Positions 39,190 to 49,500 of a DNA stretch of 64,000 nucleotides are shown piece after piece (position 1 is the stretch's first letter; every line of letters begins with the position of its first letter). The notes below the pieces were generated by a model. The model worked only from the letters and a program-made list of their open reading frames with translations. It ran no database searches and had not been told where the DNA came from. Source of the DNA: Paulinella micropora. Taxonomy: Eukaryota > Cercozoa > Imbricatea > Euglyphida > Paulinellidae. The stretch is from assembly GCA_019918135.1 (NCBI GenBank), contig WBZZ01006266.1:62001-126000 (forward strand), given 5' to 3'. A program made the translations under genes and the position numbers.

Positions 39190-40560
39190 GAATCCAACCG
39201 GAGCATCCGACCGTATCACGCGCCCTGCCCCTCCGGAGGCTAGCAGAGAAACCGGACGTTTTCCTGCGGAGAGAAACGGTACGTTTTTTTAAAACTCGCA
39301 CGAAATGTTTTTCGGCCCCTCTTGCCTCCCGCCGCAGGAGAGTGCAGAACAAAGGGGAGCGGGGGGGGGGGGGGGGGAGGTGAGACAGAACGGGACGACG
39401 CAAGTGAGAGGGGCGACGAAAGTGAGAGGGGCGATGAAAGTGTGAGGGGCGACGAAAGTGCGAGGGGCGACGCAAGTGAGAGGGGCGACGAAAGTGAGAG
39501 GGACGATGAAAGTGAGAGGGAGGGGGGAGGATGTCTGCCTCACGGCGGCCCAGCAGAGTGTTTGTGTGGGATTTTTTTTGCGCAAGTAGCTCTTGGCGCC
39601 GAATTGGCACTTACGGCCGTTTTCCCGGGAAAGCTAAGGCGCACTGCCTTTTTCGACCGTATCGCGCAGCCTAACCTCCGGACGGCACAATTTGGCGCCA
39701 AGTGGCCCGGACGTCCCGGAGGCTAGCAGAGAAACCGAACGTTTTCCTGCGGAGAGAAACGGTACGTTTTTTTAAAACTCGCACGAAATGTTTTTCGGCC
39801 TCTCTTGCCTCCCGCCGCAGGAGAGTGCAGAACAAAAGGGAGCGGGGGGGGGGGGGGGGGGAGGTGAGACAGAACGGGACGACGCAAGTGAGAGGGGCGA
39901 CGAAAGTGAGAGGGGCGATGAAAGTGAGAGGGGCGACGAAAGTGAGAGGGACGACGCAAGTGAGAGGGAGGGGGGAGGACGTCTGCCTCACGGCGGCCCA
40001 GCAGAGTGTTTGTGTGGGGTTTTTTTTGCGCAAGTAGCTCTTGGCGCCGAATTGGCACTTACGGCCGTTTTTCCGGGAAGGCTAAGGCGCACTGCCTTTT
40101 TTCGACCGTATCACGCGCCCTACCCTCCGGACGGCACAATTTGGCGCCAAGTGGCCCGGACGTCCCGGAGGCTAGCAGAGAAACCGGACGTTTTCCCGTG
40201 GAGGGAAACGGCACGTTTTTTTTTACTTGCACGAAATGTCTTTCGGCCCCTCTTGCGTCCCGCCGCAGGAGAGTGCAGAACAAAGGGGAGCGGGGGGGGG
40301 GGGGGGGGTGAGACAGAACGGGACGACGAAAGTGAGAGGGGCGACGAAAGTGAGAGGGACGACGCAAGTGAGAGGGACGACGCAAGTGAGAGGGAGGAGC
40401 TAGTACAGCAGGTCTGCCTCACGGCGGCCCAGCAGAGTGTTTGTGTGGGATTTTTTTTGCGCAGGTAGCTCTTGGCGCCAAATCGGCGCTTACGACCGTT
40501 TTTCCGGGAAGGTTAAGACGCACTGCCTTTTTCGACCGTATCGCGTACCCCAAGAACGTA
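39190..40560. repeat. Inverted array of the ~430 bp repeats
   Basis: Three units lie in the opposite orientation to those at 10.7-12.2 kb. The anchor GGCGGCCCAGCAGAGTG recurs at about 39544, 39991 and 40422. Each unit has the 18-bp GTGAGAGGGGCGACGAAA series, a poly-G block, a TTTGGCGCCAA palindrome and the GCACTGCCTTTTTCGACCG motif. The sequence is diverged from the left-hand array but the order of parts is the same. Confidence 0.9.
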
Positions 40561-40579
40561 TGTATATTTTTTTTAAATT

Positions 40580-41833
40580 TAAAAGTCGACCGTGCCTTGC
40601 TAGCGGGGGGGGGCAAGTTGTTTTGCGAACAGGCATTGTAACCCAAAACTTCACGCTAGCTTCCCAGCTCGTTGTGTTGTCGGGGGCGATAGTGTTCTCT
40701 GTGCTAAGGTAGGTTGACATCAAGTCAAATGCCGGCCCGGGTTTTTGGTGTTTGCAGGCGTCGATAGCAGCTTGGATTGCATTTAGGAAAATCTCGGTAT
40801 TGCTACGCAGCCACCAAAACCCCGGGCCGCAAGCAGACAAAGGCTTGACCGACACTTTTCTGTGCGAGCCCCTGGCCATTTTCTGGACAGTGTTGCTGCC
40901 GTGTTGCACGAGCCTGCCGGTGGCAGCGCCCATCGTAACTTGGCTCATCTCGCCTGTCTCGCTGACGTGCCAGAAGAAAACAAGAGCCCCACCGACGCAC
41001 GGCGGCGGGGCTTGCTTGCTATCACTTGTTGGGGGTTAGGATCACGTCGAGCCTGCCAAGGTACAGCCCGCAACGGATTTCTGGGGGCGCATTGCTCTCC
41101 GTCGTCGTCGGGTCCGACAGCTTAAAGCCCTGCTGGTTCATGGCTTTGTAGAAGCTTTCTATCGCCGTTGGTCCTGAGCAGGCGGGCGTCGGTCGGGTCT
41201 AGATTTTTTCGTTTGCCACCTTGGTAGATAAAATTCCTCACAGCCCACAGACATCCTCCTGGCAGAAGCGAGTAGGGTTGCCGCAGTTTCTTGAATTCCC
41301 CGGCTAACACCGCCACGTAGGATGGGTCCCACTTTCCCAGCAACAGGGGATTCTTTTTAGCATATCCAAGGTATAGTTGCGCGTAGCGCTTCACGAGCTC
41401 GAACAACTCTGGCCACGCCAGTGCCGCTGTCTTGCTGTCCGACAAATGCTCTGCCAAAGTGCCGCTATCGTCGGGTTGAGTGTAACAAGCTAGGAAGCCA
41501 CCCGTGTCTGCCGCCGCCCTCGCACACACCAAGAGTGCCGCGGGGGCGCCCGCCGCTTCGACCTGTTTCAGATCTCGCAGTCCGAATGGCACGAAATCGC
41601 TTGCTGCAGCTACCCCTACCTGCTCTTTGGACATGAGCTCGCTCCATTCCCGGCGTCGTTGCAGGCTTTCCTTGAGCCTGCGCTCTAGTACCAGAGGAAC
41701 AACGTTCCGCTCCAGCCCGCAGCTTGTCGCACAAAGCCGTCGTGATACCCGCCTTCGTAATCCACTCTGGCAACGGGTTTTTCTTGTGTGCTCCATCTTC
41801 CGGCGCAGCAAGCAGTTGGGCAGGTAGATCCAT
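40580..41833 (-). pseudogene. Remnant of the TQPD/YA-domain protein family
   Basis: The minus strand carries several protein-like segments in different frames. The clearest (within 41122-41811) has FLACYTQPDDSGTLAEHLSD, then WPELFELVKRYAQLYLGYAK and NPLLLGKWDPSYVAVL. These match FLFSCTQPDTCGSLANWSQ, the W...L...YANL helix and the PLFLTWAPSDVWV segment of the giant protein at 43904-46174. It is thus a diverged, shorter relative that looks broken. Function is unknown for the whole family. A helix with AIQAAIDACKHQKPG occurs further left (about 40740). Confidence 0.55.
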
Positions 41834-42010
41834 GTTCGACAGGACTTGTTTGGTTCTTGCCCCTCACTTTTTTAATATAGGTAGATAGCTACCGGCACGG
41901 ATGATCAGAGATAAACAAGTTTGGCACAAGAAGGCACAAAGTAGTTCTCCCTCCCCCTTCCCGTCTTCCACCCCCACTCCTCACTTTTGATCGCCGCTTG
42001 CTGGCTCCAG

Positions 42011-43135
42011 CTACAAGTGCGCGCCTGAAATTTCGCACGCAATGCCCTTTTTTTCACGCAACAACTGCAGGTCCCGACGGTTCTGCTCGTCGAGCGAGAC
42101 CTCCCTCAATCTCAGGCGCGCCAGCCCCGGGCAGCCCGCTAGGGCAAACAAGTTTGAAACACTGTCTACGCGCTCCAACTCCAGCGCGTGCAGGCGGGGC
42201 GAGGGGCCCATGCCCCCCAAATCCAGCTCAGACGCGCAGTCGGTGATCTTTAGCGTCTGTAGCCTGGGCGCGGCGCCGAACCGCAGCGGGGACAAGCAGA
42301 GACAGTCAGATAGAAAGACACTCTCGGCCGTGGCCACCACGTGATCTATTTCCGTCAAGAATAACGCCTTGGTCAAGGTCAGCACACGCAGCTTAGGAAA
42401 GCAGCGGAAAAAGCTCGAAGAGCGCAGCGTACAGAGCGTCAGGCTCTCGAGGCGCAGCCTGACGCTGATGTCTGCAGACCACTTGTCGTCGAGCATGCCG
42501 AAGGTGTCGTGCCAGGCTAGAAACCGCAGCTCCGGCAAGCGCGCCAGGCATTCTAGCATGTCCGCCACGTCCCTAGCCTCGATCGCACAGTACTGGAGGC
42601 TCAGACTTTGCAGGCGCACCAAGCGCCCCAGCACGGGCAGCACTGTCTGGCACACGGAGTGTGTCGAAGGAAACCGCAGGCTCCTGAGCTCGGAGAGCTG
42701 CGCCAGCCCCTCGGGACAAATTTCACTCTGGTAGTCTGGAAGCGTCAACGTGCGCAACCGCGGCAGCAGCCGCAGCAGAGCGTCAAGTTTTTCGCGTTCG
42801 TGGTACGAGCCTGCCAGGTCGAGCCCTGCTAGCGCCGGTAGCTGCGCGAGCCAGCCCAGGCAGGGCAGCCAGCCACAGTTGAAGAAGCGAACTCGGCGCA
42901 GCCGGGCCAGCGCGGCGAGCGGCGACAAAACTGCAGTAGAAAATCCCCGGCAGTACTCGAACGACAGCTGCTCCAGGCCCGTGAGTCGGGCCAGGGCCCT
43001 GATGTCGTCGTCGCGCGCCGACCTGCGCCACGACACCACGCGCAGCGACCGGGCGCCGTGCAGGCAGTCAGCGCACTGCGCGAGGTTCCCCGAACGCTCG
43101 AACGCCGTGGTGTCCACGACCGCGTCGACAATCAC
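42011..43135 (-). CDS. Leucine-rich-repeat protein, 5' truncated
   Basis: 374 residues of clear LRRs, among the best in the window: ALARLTGLEQLSFEYCRGF, LARLRRVRFFNCGWL, LPALAGLDLAGS, LPRLRTLTLPDY, LSELRSLRFPS, LVRLQSLSLQYC, FPKLRVLTLTKA, APRLQTLKITDC and SPRLHALELERV. The frame starts with a GTG and has no nearby ATG. Sequence immediately upstream belongs to a different, oppositely oriented coding fragment, so the 5' end, where an F-box would be expected, seems to have been lost by recombination. It would be a protein-interaction solenoid. Confidence 0.7.
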   Translation of the reverse strand: MIVDAVVDTTAFERSGNLAQCADCLHGARSLRVVSWRRSARDDDIRALARLTGLEQLSFEYCRGFSTAVLSPLAALARLRRVRFFNCGWLPCLGWLAQLPALAGLDLAGSYHEREKLDALLRLLPRLRTLTLPDYQSEICPEGLAQLSELRSLRFPSTHSVCQTVLPVLGRLVRLQSLSLQYCAIEARDVADMLECLARLPELRFLAWHDTFGMLDDKWSADISVRLRLESLTLCTLRSSSFFRCFPKLRVLTLTKALFLTEIDHVVATAESVFLSDCLCLSPLRFGAAPRLQTLKITDCASELDLGGMGPSPRLHALELERVDSVSNLFALAGCPGLARLRLREVSLDEQNRRDLQLLREKKGIACEISGAHL

Positions 43136-43138
43136 TGT

Positions 43139-43365
43139 ACAAGCTCAACGAGGAAGTCGCCCGCGCTTTGCCGCACCACGCGAGTTTGTGTCCTTGGCTG
43201 CAAGCAGAAAAGAGACAACTCGAGAAACAGTTTGGGCCTTTACGGCGAGAGGTAGAAAGACAGAATCCGGAATTGGCGGAGGATATCATCCAAAATCTCA
43301 CTAGCTGCCGGACCTGCTTCCAAAATCTCACTAGCTGCCGGACCTGCTTCAGCAAAGACAAGTAA
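43139..43365 (+). pseudogene. Charged-helix coding fragment with 30-bp duplication
   Basis: The plus strand reads YKLNEEVARALPHHASLCPW, then a charged helix and a CRTC motif that is doubled by an exact 30-bp tandem repeat (43291-43320 and 43321-43350). No start codon precedes it, and its left edge meets the truncated LRR gene. Probably a gene fragment. Family unknown. Confidence 0.45.
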
Positions 43366-43903
43366 CTGTTTGCTGCACTGGGGTACGTGCTGGCTAGCTG
43401 CGTCAGTGTAATCTCTACCGTCCGCAACACAGTTTCCCGCGTGGCATCACCGACACACACCAGCACTCATGGTAGGGGCCCACTGCGGAGCCTGCAGCAG
43501 ATTCTGTGCAGCGCGCACCCCATTCCCTTCGGACCTCCCGCTGAACTTGGACCTGCGTGGAATAGAGCCGATTTACTTTGCGTTCTTGTGAGCTCTAGCA
43601 ATAGGACTAGGATGTCTGTGCCTAAGTCCGTCGTGTAGTCGACGGCTGCAGCCTCGGACAGCGCCCAACACAGCAAACATCGTGCAATTAAACAAACGGT
43701 AACAATAAAAAAAAAACAGCAACAGCTCCCTGCCCCTTGCACTCCCGATCATGACACAAACTACGTTTTCCAAATAAAGAAACAAATTTTTTAATAATTT
43801 CTTCGCCGCTTTCCCGAGCAAAACAGTTACTGATCACCCAGAGCACGGGCTGGACCAGGCTGCTCTTCTTTTTCTTCCCGGTATGTACAAGCGAGTGTCA
43901 ATC
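43366..43903. other. Intergenic stretch
   Basis: I see no supported gene. Minus-strand sequence near 43400-43465 (RETVLRTVEITLTQLAS) may be a further coding scrap. The AT-rich part at 43765-43805 (CCAAATAAAGAAACAAATTT, then TTTAATAATTTC) probably holds the 3' ends of the flanking transcripts. Confidence 0.4.
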
Positions 43904-46174
43904 TCACCGGAGTAGCGCGTTGACATGCTCGCAGTTACATTGTTCTCCAAACACGACCGGTTTGTATTCGGAACCCGCATGAAGAAATTGCCACACGCTA
44001 TCGTTTGCACCGACACGTGTCAGGTATTCTTGCCACCTGTTGTGTGCATCGACAGCTTGTTTGATATTCTCCGTCGTTTCCAACACGAGAAGAGCTGTGT
44101 GTGTAGCACATGGTTGCTTTTTTTTACAACCCCAAGTGTGTGCGATACGGGCTACGTGTTCCAAATAAAGCGCCGCTGCTAGTGCAGGGCTTTTGTCGCT
44201 TTCGGACAATTTTTTGCACAAGCTTGTGTAAAACTCTTTGTCAGGTTTGCTTTGCATTAAATTGGGATTTAAGTGAAACCTTGCATCATTGAGGCGCACC
44301 GCCCACGCAGCGCTGGTCTGTGTGCCAGTATAGTAGACCCATACGTCGGAAGGGGCCCATGTAAGGAACAAGGGGCAGGTTTCTGTATTCTCGTTGCGTT
44401 GGCTACTGATGATGAGATTCGCGTAATTTTGGAGTAGTTCATACAATTTCGTCCAGACAAGTTTGAAATCGTTCATCTGGTCCAAATTGCGGATTTTGGT
44501 TTGGGACCAATTTGCCAATGAACCGCATGTATCAGGTTGTGTACAGCTAAAAAGAAAGCATTGCGTTTTCTGGTCAAGTTGGCTTTTTGTTAATTGCAGT
44601 ATTGACTGGAGCTTGGACAAGTCTTTGTTGTTATGGTATGGGTTAAGTTGTTGTGTTTGTTTTAGAAGTTCGTCGACGTCATCTACCCTTACGTCTGTGT
44701 AGACGGCGTTATCGCAGGCTCCTATCTTGAGCTCGTAAAGCCGCGCGGCCAGACGGGCGACAGGGTTCTTCTGCTTCTCTGTTTTACCGGCAATGTAGAG
44801 GAAAGCAAACATCGACAGATCGGTATCATGGTTCCAACTGTCGTCGTTGTCCTTACGAGAGAAGAACAGGATGTTGCCATTGTACTCTACTTTATAATTT
44901 GAATGATTCTTGCTCGTGCAATATTCTACAAGCTTGCTCTGTATTGCGTTCACCATATTTCTCATCCGCCCGGAACTGAATTTCTTCAAGCCTGATTTTT
45001 TAGAGACATTTTCTGTATTGTAGTAATACTTGGTAAGCAAGCGCAGCCATTTGGAAGGATCTGGGGGTGAGCGCGTGTGCCCGCATCGGTGGAAGTAAGT
45101 CACCTGGGACAACAGCCAAGCGTAGCGCTCAGCTTCAAGGGAGAACTTCTCACCGTTCCATAACTTATGCCGATTTACGAATTCTTCTTCTTTTGCTGAG
45201 ACCAGCGGGAGGTGATAGCCATAAAAAAGTGCTTTTTTATGCGCGTACTTCTCGAGCTCGGCCACATATTGGTTCTCGCCTCCCCTCCCAATGAGTATGC
45301 CTAGATTTATTAGAGTGCAAAGGGGCTTGGCTAGCTTCGAAGCAAGTTGGAACCCCTCCTCCTTCTGCTCCTGTCCCTGCTTGTTGTTTTGCAAAAGCTT
45401 GGCTTTCAAGACCTGGAGTCCAGCCTCCCAGGGGCAATGCACCGCTTTCTTTTCTATCGACTTGCAGCTATTAGCCAAGAGTTCTATAAAAAAGGCCAGA
45501 CCCAGATCTCGCGGGTTAGCTTTTTTCAGCAGGCCTTTTTTTCCAGACAAAGACGCGCTGAATTTGGGATTATAGTAGCCATCCGCATCCCCGACCCTAA
45601 CCTGCAATAACTGCGTCGTCTTGTCTTGTTCAATGAACAACCGCGATGCATGTAGCCCCAGCCGCACAAAAGGCGTTCTAGAGTTTCGACCAGCAGCAGT
45701 GTGCAGAAGTTCAGCGTATTTTTGCAAAGTCGCACAGGCTGCTTCCCAGGCCTTGGACCTGTGCTCGGTTTCTTTTTGCAAAAATTCGAGCAAGCTCTGC
45801 GTTTGCGACGAGCTTTTTGAAAAAAAAATCTTAATCATATTATCATTGCTTTCGGTACCATTTCTCGCGAGTTCGCTGTACATTAGAGTGAAGTCCGCAG
45901 GCGGTTCTACCTTCTGCTCGAGTTGTTTGTAGAATTCCAAGAATTCTGTGTTCGACAGTGCTTTATACTCACTCTCTTTGCAAATGCCCACTTTCTGTGT
46001 ATACATGTAAGAGCTCCAACTCTGAGAATCCTTCGGGCTTTCTGGCTGTTCTTCTCTTCTAAACAGAGCACACGTCAAGATGTCACTCTGCGTTGTTGTG
46101 TAGATACCGTATTCACTGGTATAGGCGGGACATTCGCGGCTAACATGATCCAAGAATTCTTGGAGCAATGTCAT
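43904..46174 (-). CDS. Giant hypothetical protein with internally duplicated domain
   Basis: 756 residues from ATG 46174, preceded by a TATATATTAAAA promoter. Two related halves can be seen. Near residues 130-250 come WEAACATLQKYAELL, TPFVRLGLHASRLFIEQ and RVGDADGYYNPKFSASL. Near 545-730 come TQPDTCGSLANWSQ, W...LYELLQNYANLI, PLFLTWAPSDVWVYYTG and RLNDARFHLNPNLMQS. Each half ends in helices with a cysteine/tryptophan segment (VHCPWEAGLQVLKAK; WGCKKKQPCATHTALLVLE). The remnant at 40.6-41.8 kb is a shorter relative. No known domain, signal peptide or membrane helix is recognised. The gene is divergent from an equally large unknown gene at 46526. Its composition is more A/T-rich than that of neighbours. 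Confidence 0.75.
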   Translation of the reverse strand: MTLLQEFLDHVSRECPAYTSEYGIYTTTQSDILTCALFRREEQPESPKDSQSWSSYMYTQKVGICKESEYKALSNTEFLEFYKQLEQKVEPPADFTLMYSELARNGTESNDNMIKIFFSKSSSQTQSLLEFLQKETEHRSKAWEAACATLQKYAELLHTAAGRNSRTPFVRLGLHASRLFIEQDKTTQLLQVRVGDADGYYNPKFSASLSGKKGLLKKANPRDLGLAFFIELLANSCKSIEKKAVHCPWEAGLQVLKAKLLQNNKQGQEQKEEGFQLASKLAKPLCTLINLGILIGRGGENQYVAELEKYAHKKALFYGYHLPLVSAKEEEFVNRHKLWNGEKFSLEAERYAWLLSQVTYFHRCGHTRSPPDPSKWLRLLTKYYYNTENVSKKSGLKKFSSGRMRNMVNAIQSKLVEYCTSKNHSNYKVEYNGNILFFSRKDNDDSWNHDTDLSMFAFLYIAGKTEKQKNPVARLAARLYELKIGACDNAVYTDVRVDDVDELLKQTQQLNPYHNNKDLSKLQSILQLTKSQLDQKTQCFLFSCTQPDTCGSLANWSQTKIRNLDQMNDFKLVWTKLYELLQNYANLIISSQRNENTETCPLFLTWAPSDVWVYYTGTQTSAAWAVRLNDARFHLNPNLMQSKPDKEFYTSLCKKLSESDKSPALAAALYLEHVARIAHTWGCKKKQPCATHTALLVLETTENIKQAVDAHNRWQEYLTRVGANDSVWQFLHAGSEYKPVVFGEQCNCEHVNALLR

Positions 46175-46186
46175 TATCGCCTATTG

Positions 46187-46200
46187 TTTTAATATATAAT
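46187..46200 (-). promoter_or_regulatory. TATATATTAAAA promoter motif
   Basis: On the minus strand ATTATATATTAAAA lies 12 bases before the ATG at 46174. It matches the TATATTAAAA motif before the 32568 gene. Confidence 0.5.
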
Positions 46201-46525
46201 AAAGACGTTTATGGAAATTGCTGATGCCCCCTCCCGTTAGTCTTTTCCTTTGCCCCCAAGACCGACGAGGGGGGGGGGGGGGCACCACCGCCTGCCACAT
46301 GTGCGGCATTTTGCTTAAGCACCCGGGCAGCCTGCGCCTACACCTTAGGTGTAGGACAAAGTCAAGCCGTACCACTGCGGGTTTTTCACGCGCTCTCCCC
46401 CCTCTCCCCTGCCCGGTCCCGCCAAGTCTTTGGGCAGGGTTCCCTGCCCAAATCACAAAATTAAAAGAAAAAAAAATCTTCGTGCCCTATTGACTGTTCT
46501 TTGTATACGACAAAGGGGAAAAAAG
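46201..46525. other. Divergent intergenic region
   Basis: The stretch between two divergent giant genes contains a poly-G run (46269-46282) and an inverted repeat CTACACCTTAGGTGTAG (46338-46354). A second inverted pair reads CTTTGGGCAGG...CCTGCCCAAA. The A-rich CAAAATTAAAAGAAAA at 46456 could be the promoter of the plus-strand gene. Confidence 0.5.
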
Positions 46526-49500
46526 ATGGCACTGCAGAGGCAAGCTCGGACAGGCCCGGCAAGGCCAAGCCATGCCCCTGCCTGGCCCCCCAAGCAGGAA
46601 GACAAGGTGCCAGATGGTTGGGATGGACCCCTTGCTCCGCCAGTAATGCAAGGTACATGCCCAGGGCTGTGCAACGATTTGGTGCTGAAGGGCTGGAGCA
46701 TGCAGCAGTTAGGAGTCTCGGCTCTGCCTACAGAGCAGAGCCAAGATTTCTACACCAAGTTGGCGAGCTTGGCGCAGCATGCGCGCCAGCTTGGTTCTGG
46801 TCCGGTGACGGAGTCTGATTTGTGTGTGAGCCACCCAGAGCTGTTTCACCATGGCTTTTTGCAAACTCTGCGGCGCGAGCTAAATGAACTGGTGGCTAAG
46901 CCCCTGGCGTCGTGGGTGTGGCTGGTGTTAGAGCAGGGCTCGCTCAGCGGGCAGTGGAGCTTGGAGCAGCTGGCCGACACAGTGGTGTACGTACCGCCGG
47001 GCACGCAACCGACGGCGCGGTCCTGGGAAAAGGGGCACACGCTCGGCTGTAACGGCCGGGATTATTATTTTGAGGGTTTTCTGCAGCTAAGCGGAGAGCA
47101 CCCGTATGAACTAAGCGCCGTTAGCTGGTGGGATTTGTGTGCGGGACTAGCCCATAACTTGCAGGAGCCGAACGCGCTGGTGGGGCCGTGGGCGGAGCTG
47201 CGGGAAGATGTTCTGTCTGCAGCCAACAAGAGAAGCGCCGAGAAAATGTGGGCCAAGGAAAGAAGCCCCTCGTGCCCCCCCCACACAAAGGCGCAGGACA
47301 TTGAGGACGAGATGGAGAGGGAGATCCTTCTGCTCGAGAAGCGCGTGCTAGAGGAGTGTGCCTACGTGTTGGCTAAGCCCCACGCCTTTGTGTGTGACGC
47401 GGGGCCGCGGGTGACCAGCGAAAGGCTGTATCGGCCGTTGGTGCTAGGCAGTGCCCCCGCCGCGGTGGCGACCTGGCCCTGGGAACGTTCCCCGCCGTTA
47501 GCCTCGGTGCTCCAGACCGAGCCGGGGTCGGCCCCCCCCGCCACAGGTGTGGCCGGAGCCCGCAGCCTTTACATCAAAGCCTTGCACTCTGGGCTACAAA
47601 AGCACCCAGCGTGTTTAGCGCTTGCCAACACTTTAAACACTGGGGCCAAGAACGTCGTACAACCCCAGCAAGGGCCCCCGCTAGGGCCGGGGGCGCTGTG
47701 GCTGGCGTCCGAAAACACTTTTATTCGCAGAGCTCCCCGCGAGGGCAAGAGCCCCCGCGAGGCTTCGATTTACTTGCGTGTGGCCTGGCGCATCACGGCG
47801 AGTCAGGCGCCGCTGCACAGTGTGCCCCTTTCGCTCGCGGGCCCCTGGCACCGGGGCGGGCTAGAGCACGCGGCCCTGCTGCCATGGCTGGCCTGTCACG
47901 AGGTGCTACACTACGTGCGCTGCGCGGCCTGGCTAACCGAGCCTGAGTCTGAGCCCCCCGCCGCAACTGTAGTCGTGTCGGCGCCGGCGCTGCGCCGCGG
48001 CCGGCTGTACGTAGATCCTTACTTTGCGCTGTGCCGTGGAGTCAGGCGCTATCTAAGAACGGAGCGGGCCTTGTACGCCGGCATGTGTATTACACGTAAG
48101 CCGCGTTTGGTGACCGGACGAATAGAGGACGACTTGCGCTCGTTCGAGCACTGGAGCCAGGAGTGCAAGGAACAGGCGGAGCGCATCAGTGCAATGTTTG
48201 GAGTCAACGAGGACGACGACGACAGGGGGGAGGAAGAGCTGACGGAGGACGAGGCTGACGAGGAGTCCGACGAAGAGGCTGACGAGGAGGCTGACGAGGA
48301 GGAGGATTTATTACGGGACACACTGACGGAGAATTATTACAACCAAGAAGACCGCGGTATGGCAGAGGATGAGGTACAACGAATCAACTCCGACCCCAGC
48401 TGCCTGGCGATGCGTGACTGGGTCTTTTGCCTGTTATTGCCCTGGGTGGAAGGCGAGGCCGATGCTTGGCTGCGGCGGAACATCCCTCCCGCCAAGACGG
48501 GCGCCCTGCCCTATACGTACCGCCCTGCTGCTGGCGCGGGCGTGTCCCGCGAGCAGATCCAGCGGTGGGCCTTGCCCCAAACTCCTAGCTTGGATCTGCG
48601 CGATCTGAGCGTACGCCTCGAGGTGGGTGATTACTGCAGCGCGGCCTACGAGGGCCCGCGCGTTTCTGACACAGCCTCGGGCGCTACCAAGTGTGTGGCA
48701 CCCTATTTCCCGCGCGCGCAGCCCTTGCCGGTAGGCGGAGACAAGGATCCGCAATGGCCGCGCACCTGGAACTGTATGTCGCCCGATTGGGAGGGTAAAC
48801 GCTCCTTGCGCGCGGCACGGGCCGCCCCCGTGCAGGCTCGCTACTGCTACACGTGGCAATATTTCCGCGCTGCCTGCTTGGGCACTCCCCGGAAATTGTG
48901 CGTGCCAGAGAACAAGGGCGCCCCGCCTACGTGGGGCGTTCTGGACGTGGTGCCCGACGACGTGCGCGGCTGGCTGTCCGACCCGCCCCCCGCCGTACAG
49001 AAGATCCTGGGCCTGAGCCCGCACGACCTACTGCACGTACGTTCGGTCCTGCACGAACGGGATTTCTACGTTAGGCGTCTGCGGCAGGTAAGCGCAGCGC
49101 CGTACGGGCTCCGGGGGCAGCCCTCCGTCTACGCTGCCTTTGCGTGTCAAAAGCCAGGCTGCCGCAATGTAGCTGTGGACCTGCTGTTAGACGACGACGA
49201 AACAGCCCCCCGGCAAGTGTGGTGCGACGACCACGTCCCGCCGGGGCGTGGTGCAGCTGGTCGCTATCACCGGAGTCAGTTCTTCAACTACCACGAGCCG
49301 GCCGGCACTGTATTGCTGGACGACATAGCTTGCTCGCGCCCCCCCAGCAGATCACTAGCGCTGATAAGCCTGAACAGCATGTTGGCGGATCTGCTGCAAG
49401 CGAGTGAGCGCCAGGAGAACGCGTGCCGTGCGCACCTGGACAATCTGCAAGATGCAAGGAGGAAGCACGCCCCGCCCGCAAGCGAAGAAGAGCACGAGAT

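Noticed and set aside
47611-47946. Alternative frames inside the 46526-49900 gene
   Set aside because: Shadow frames in GC-rich coding sequence; the main frame shows consistent protein-like composition.
48049-48321. Serine-rich open frame on the minus strand
   Set aside because: It is the complement of the acidic Glu/Asp stretch of the plus-strand gene.
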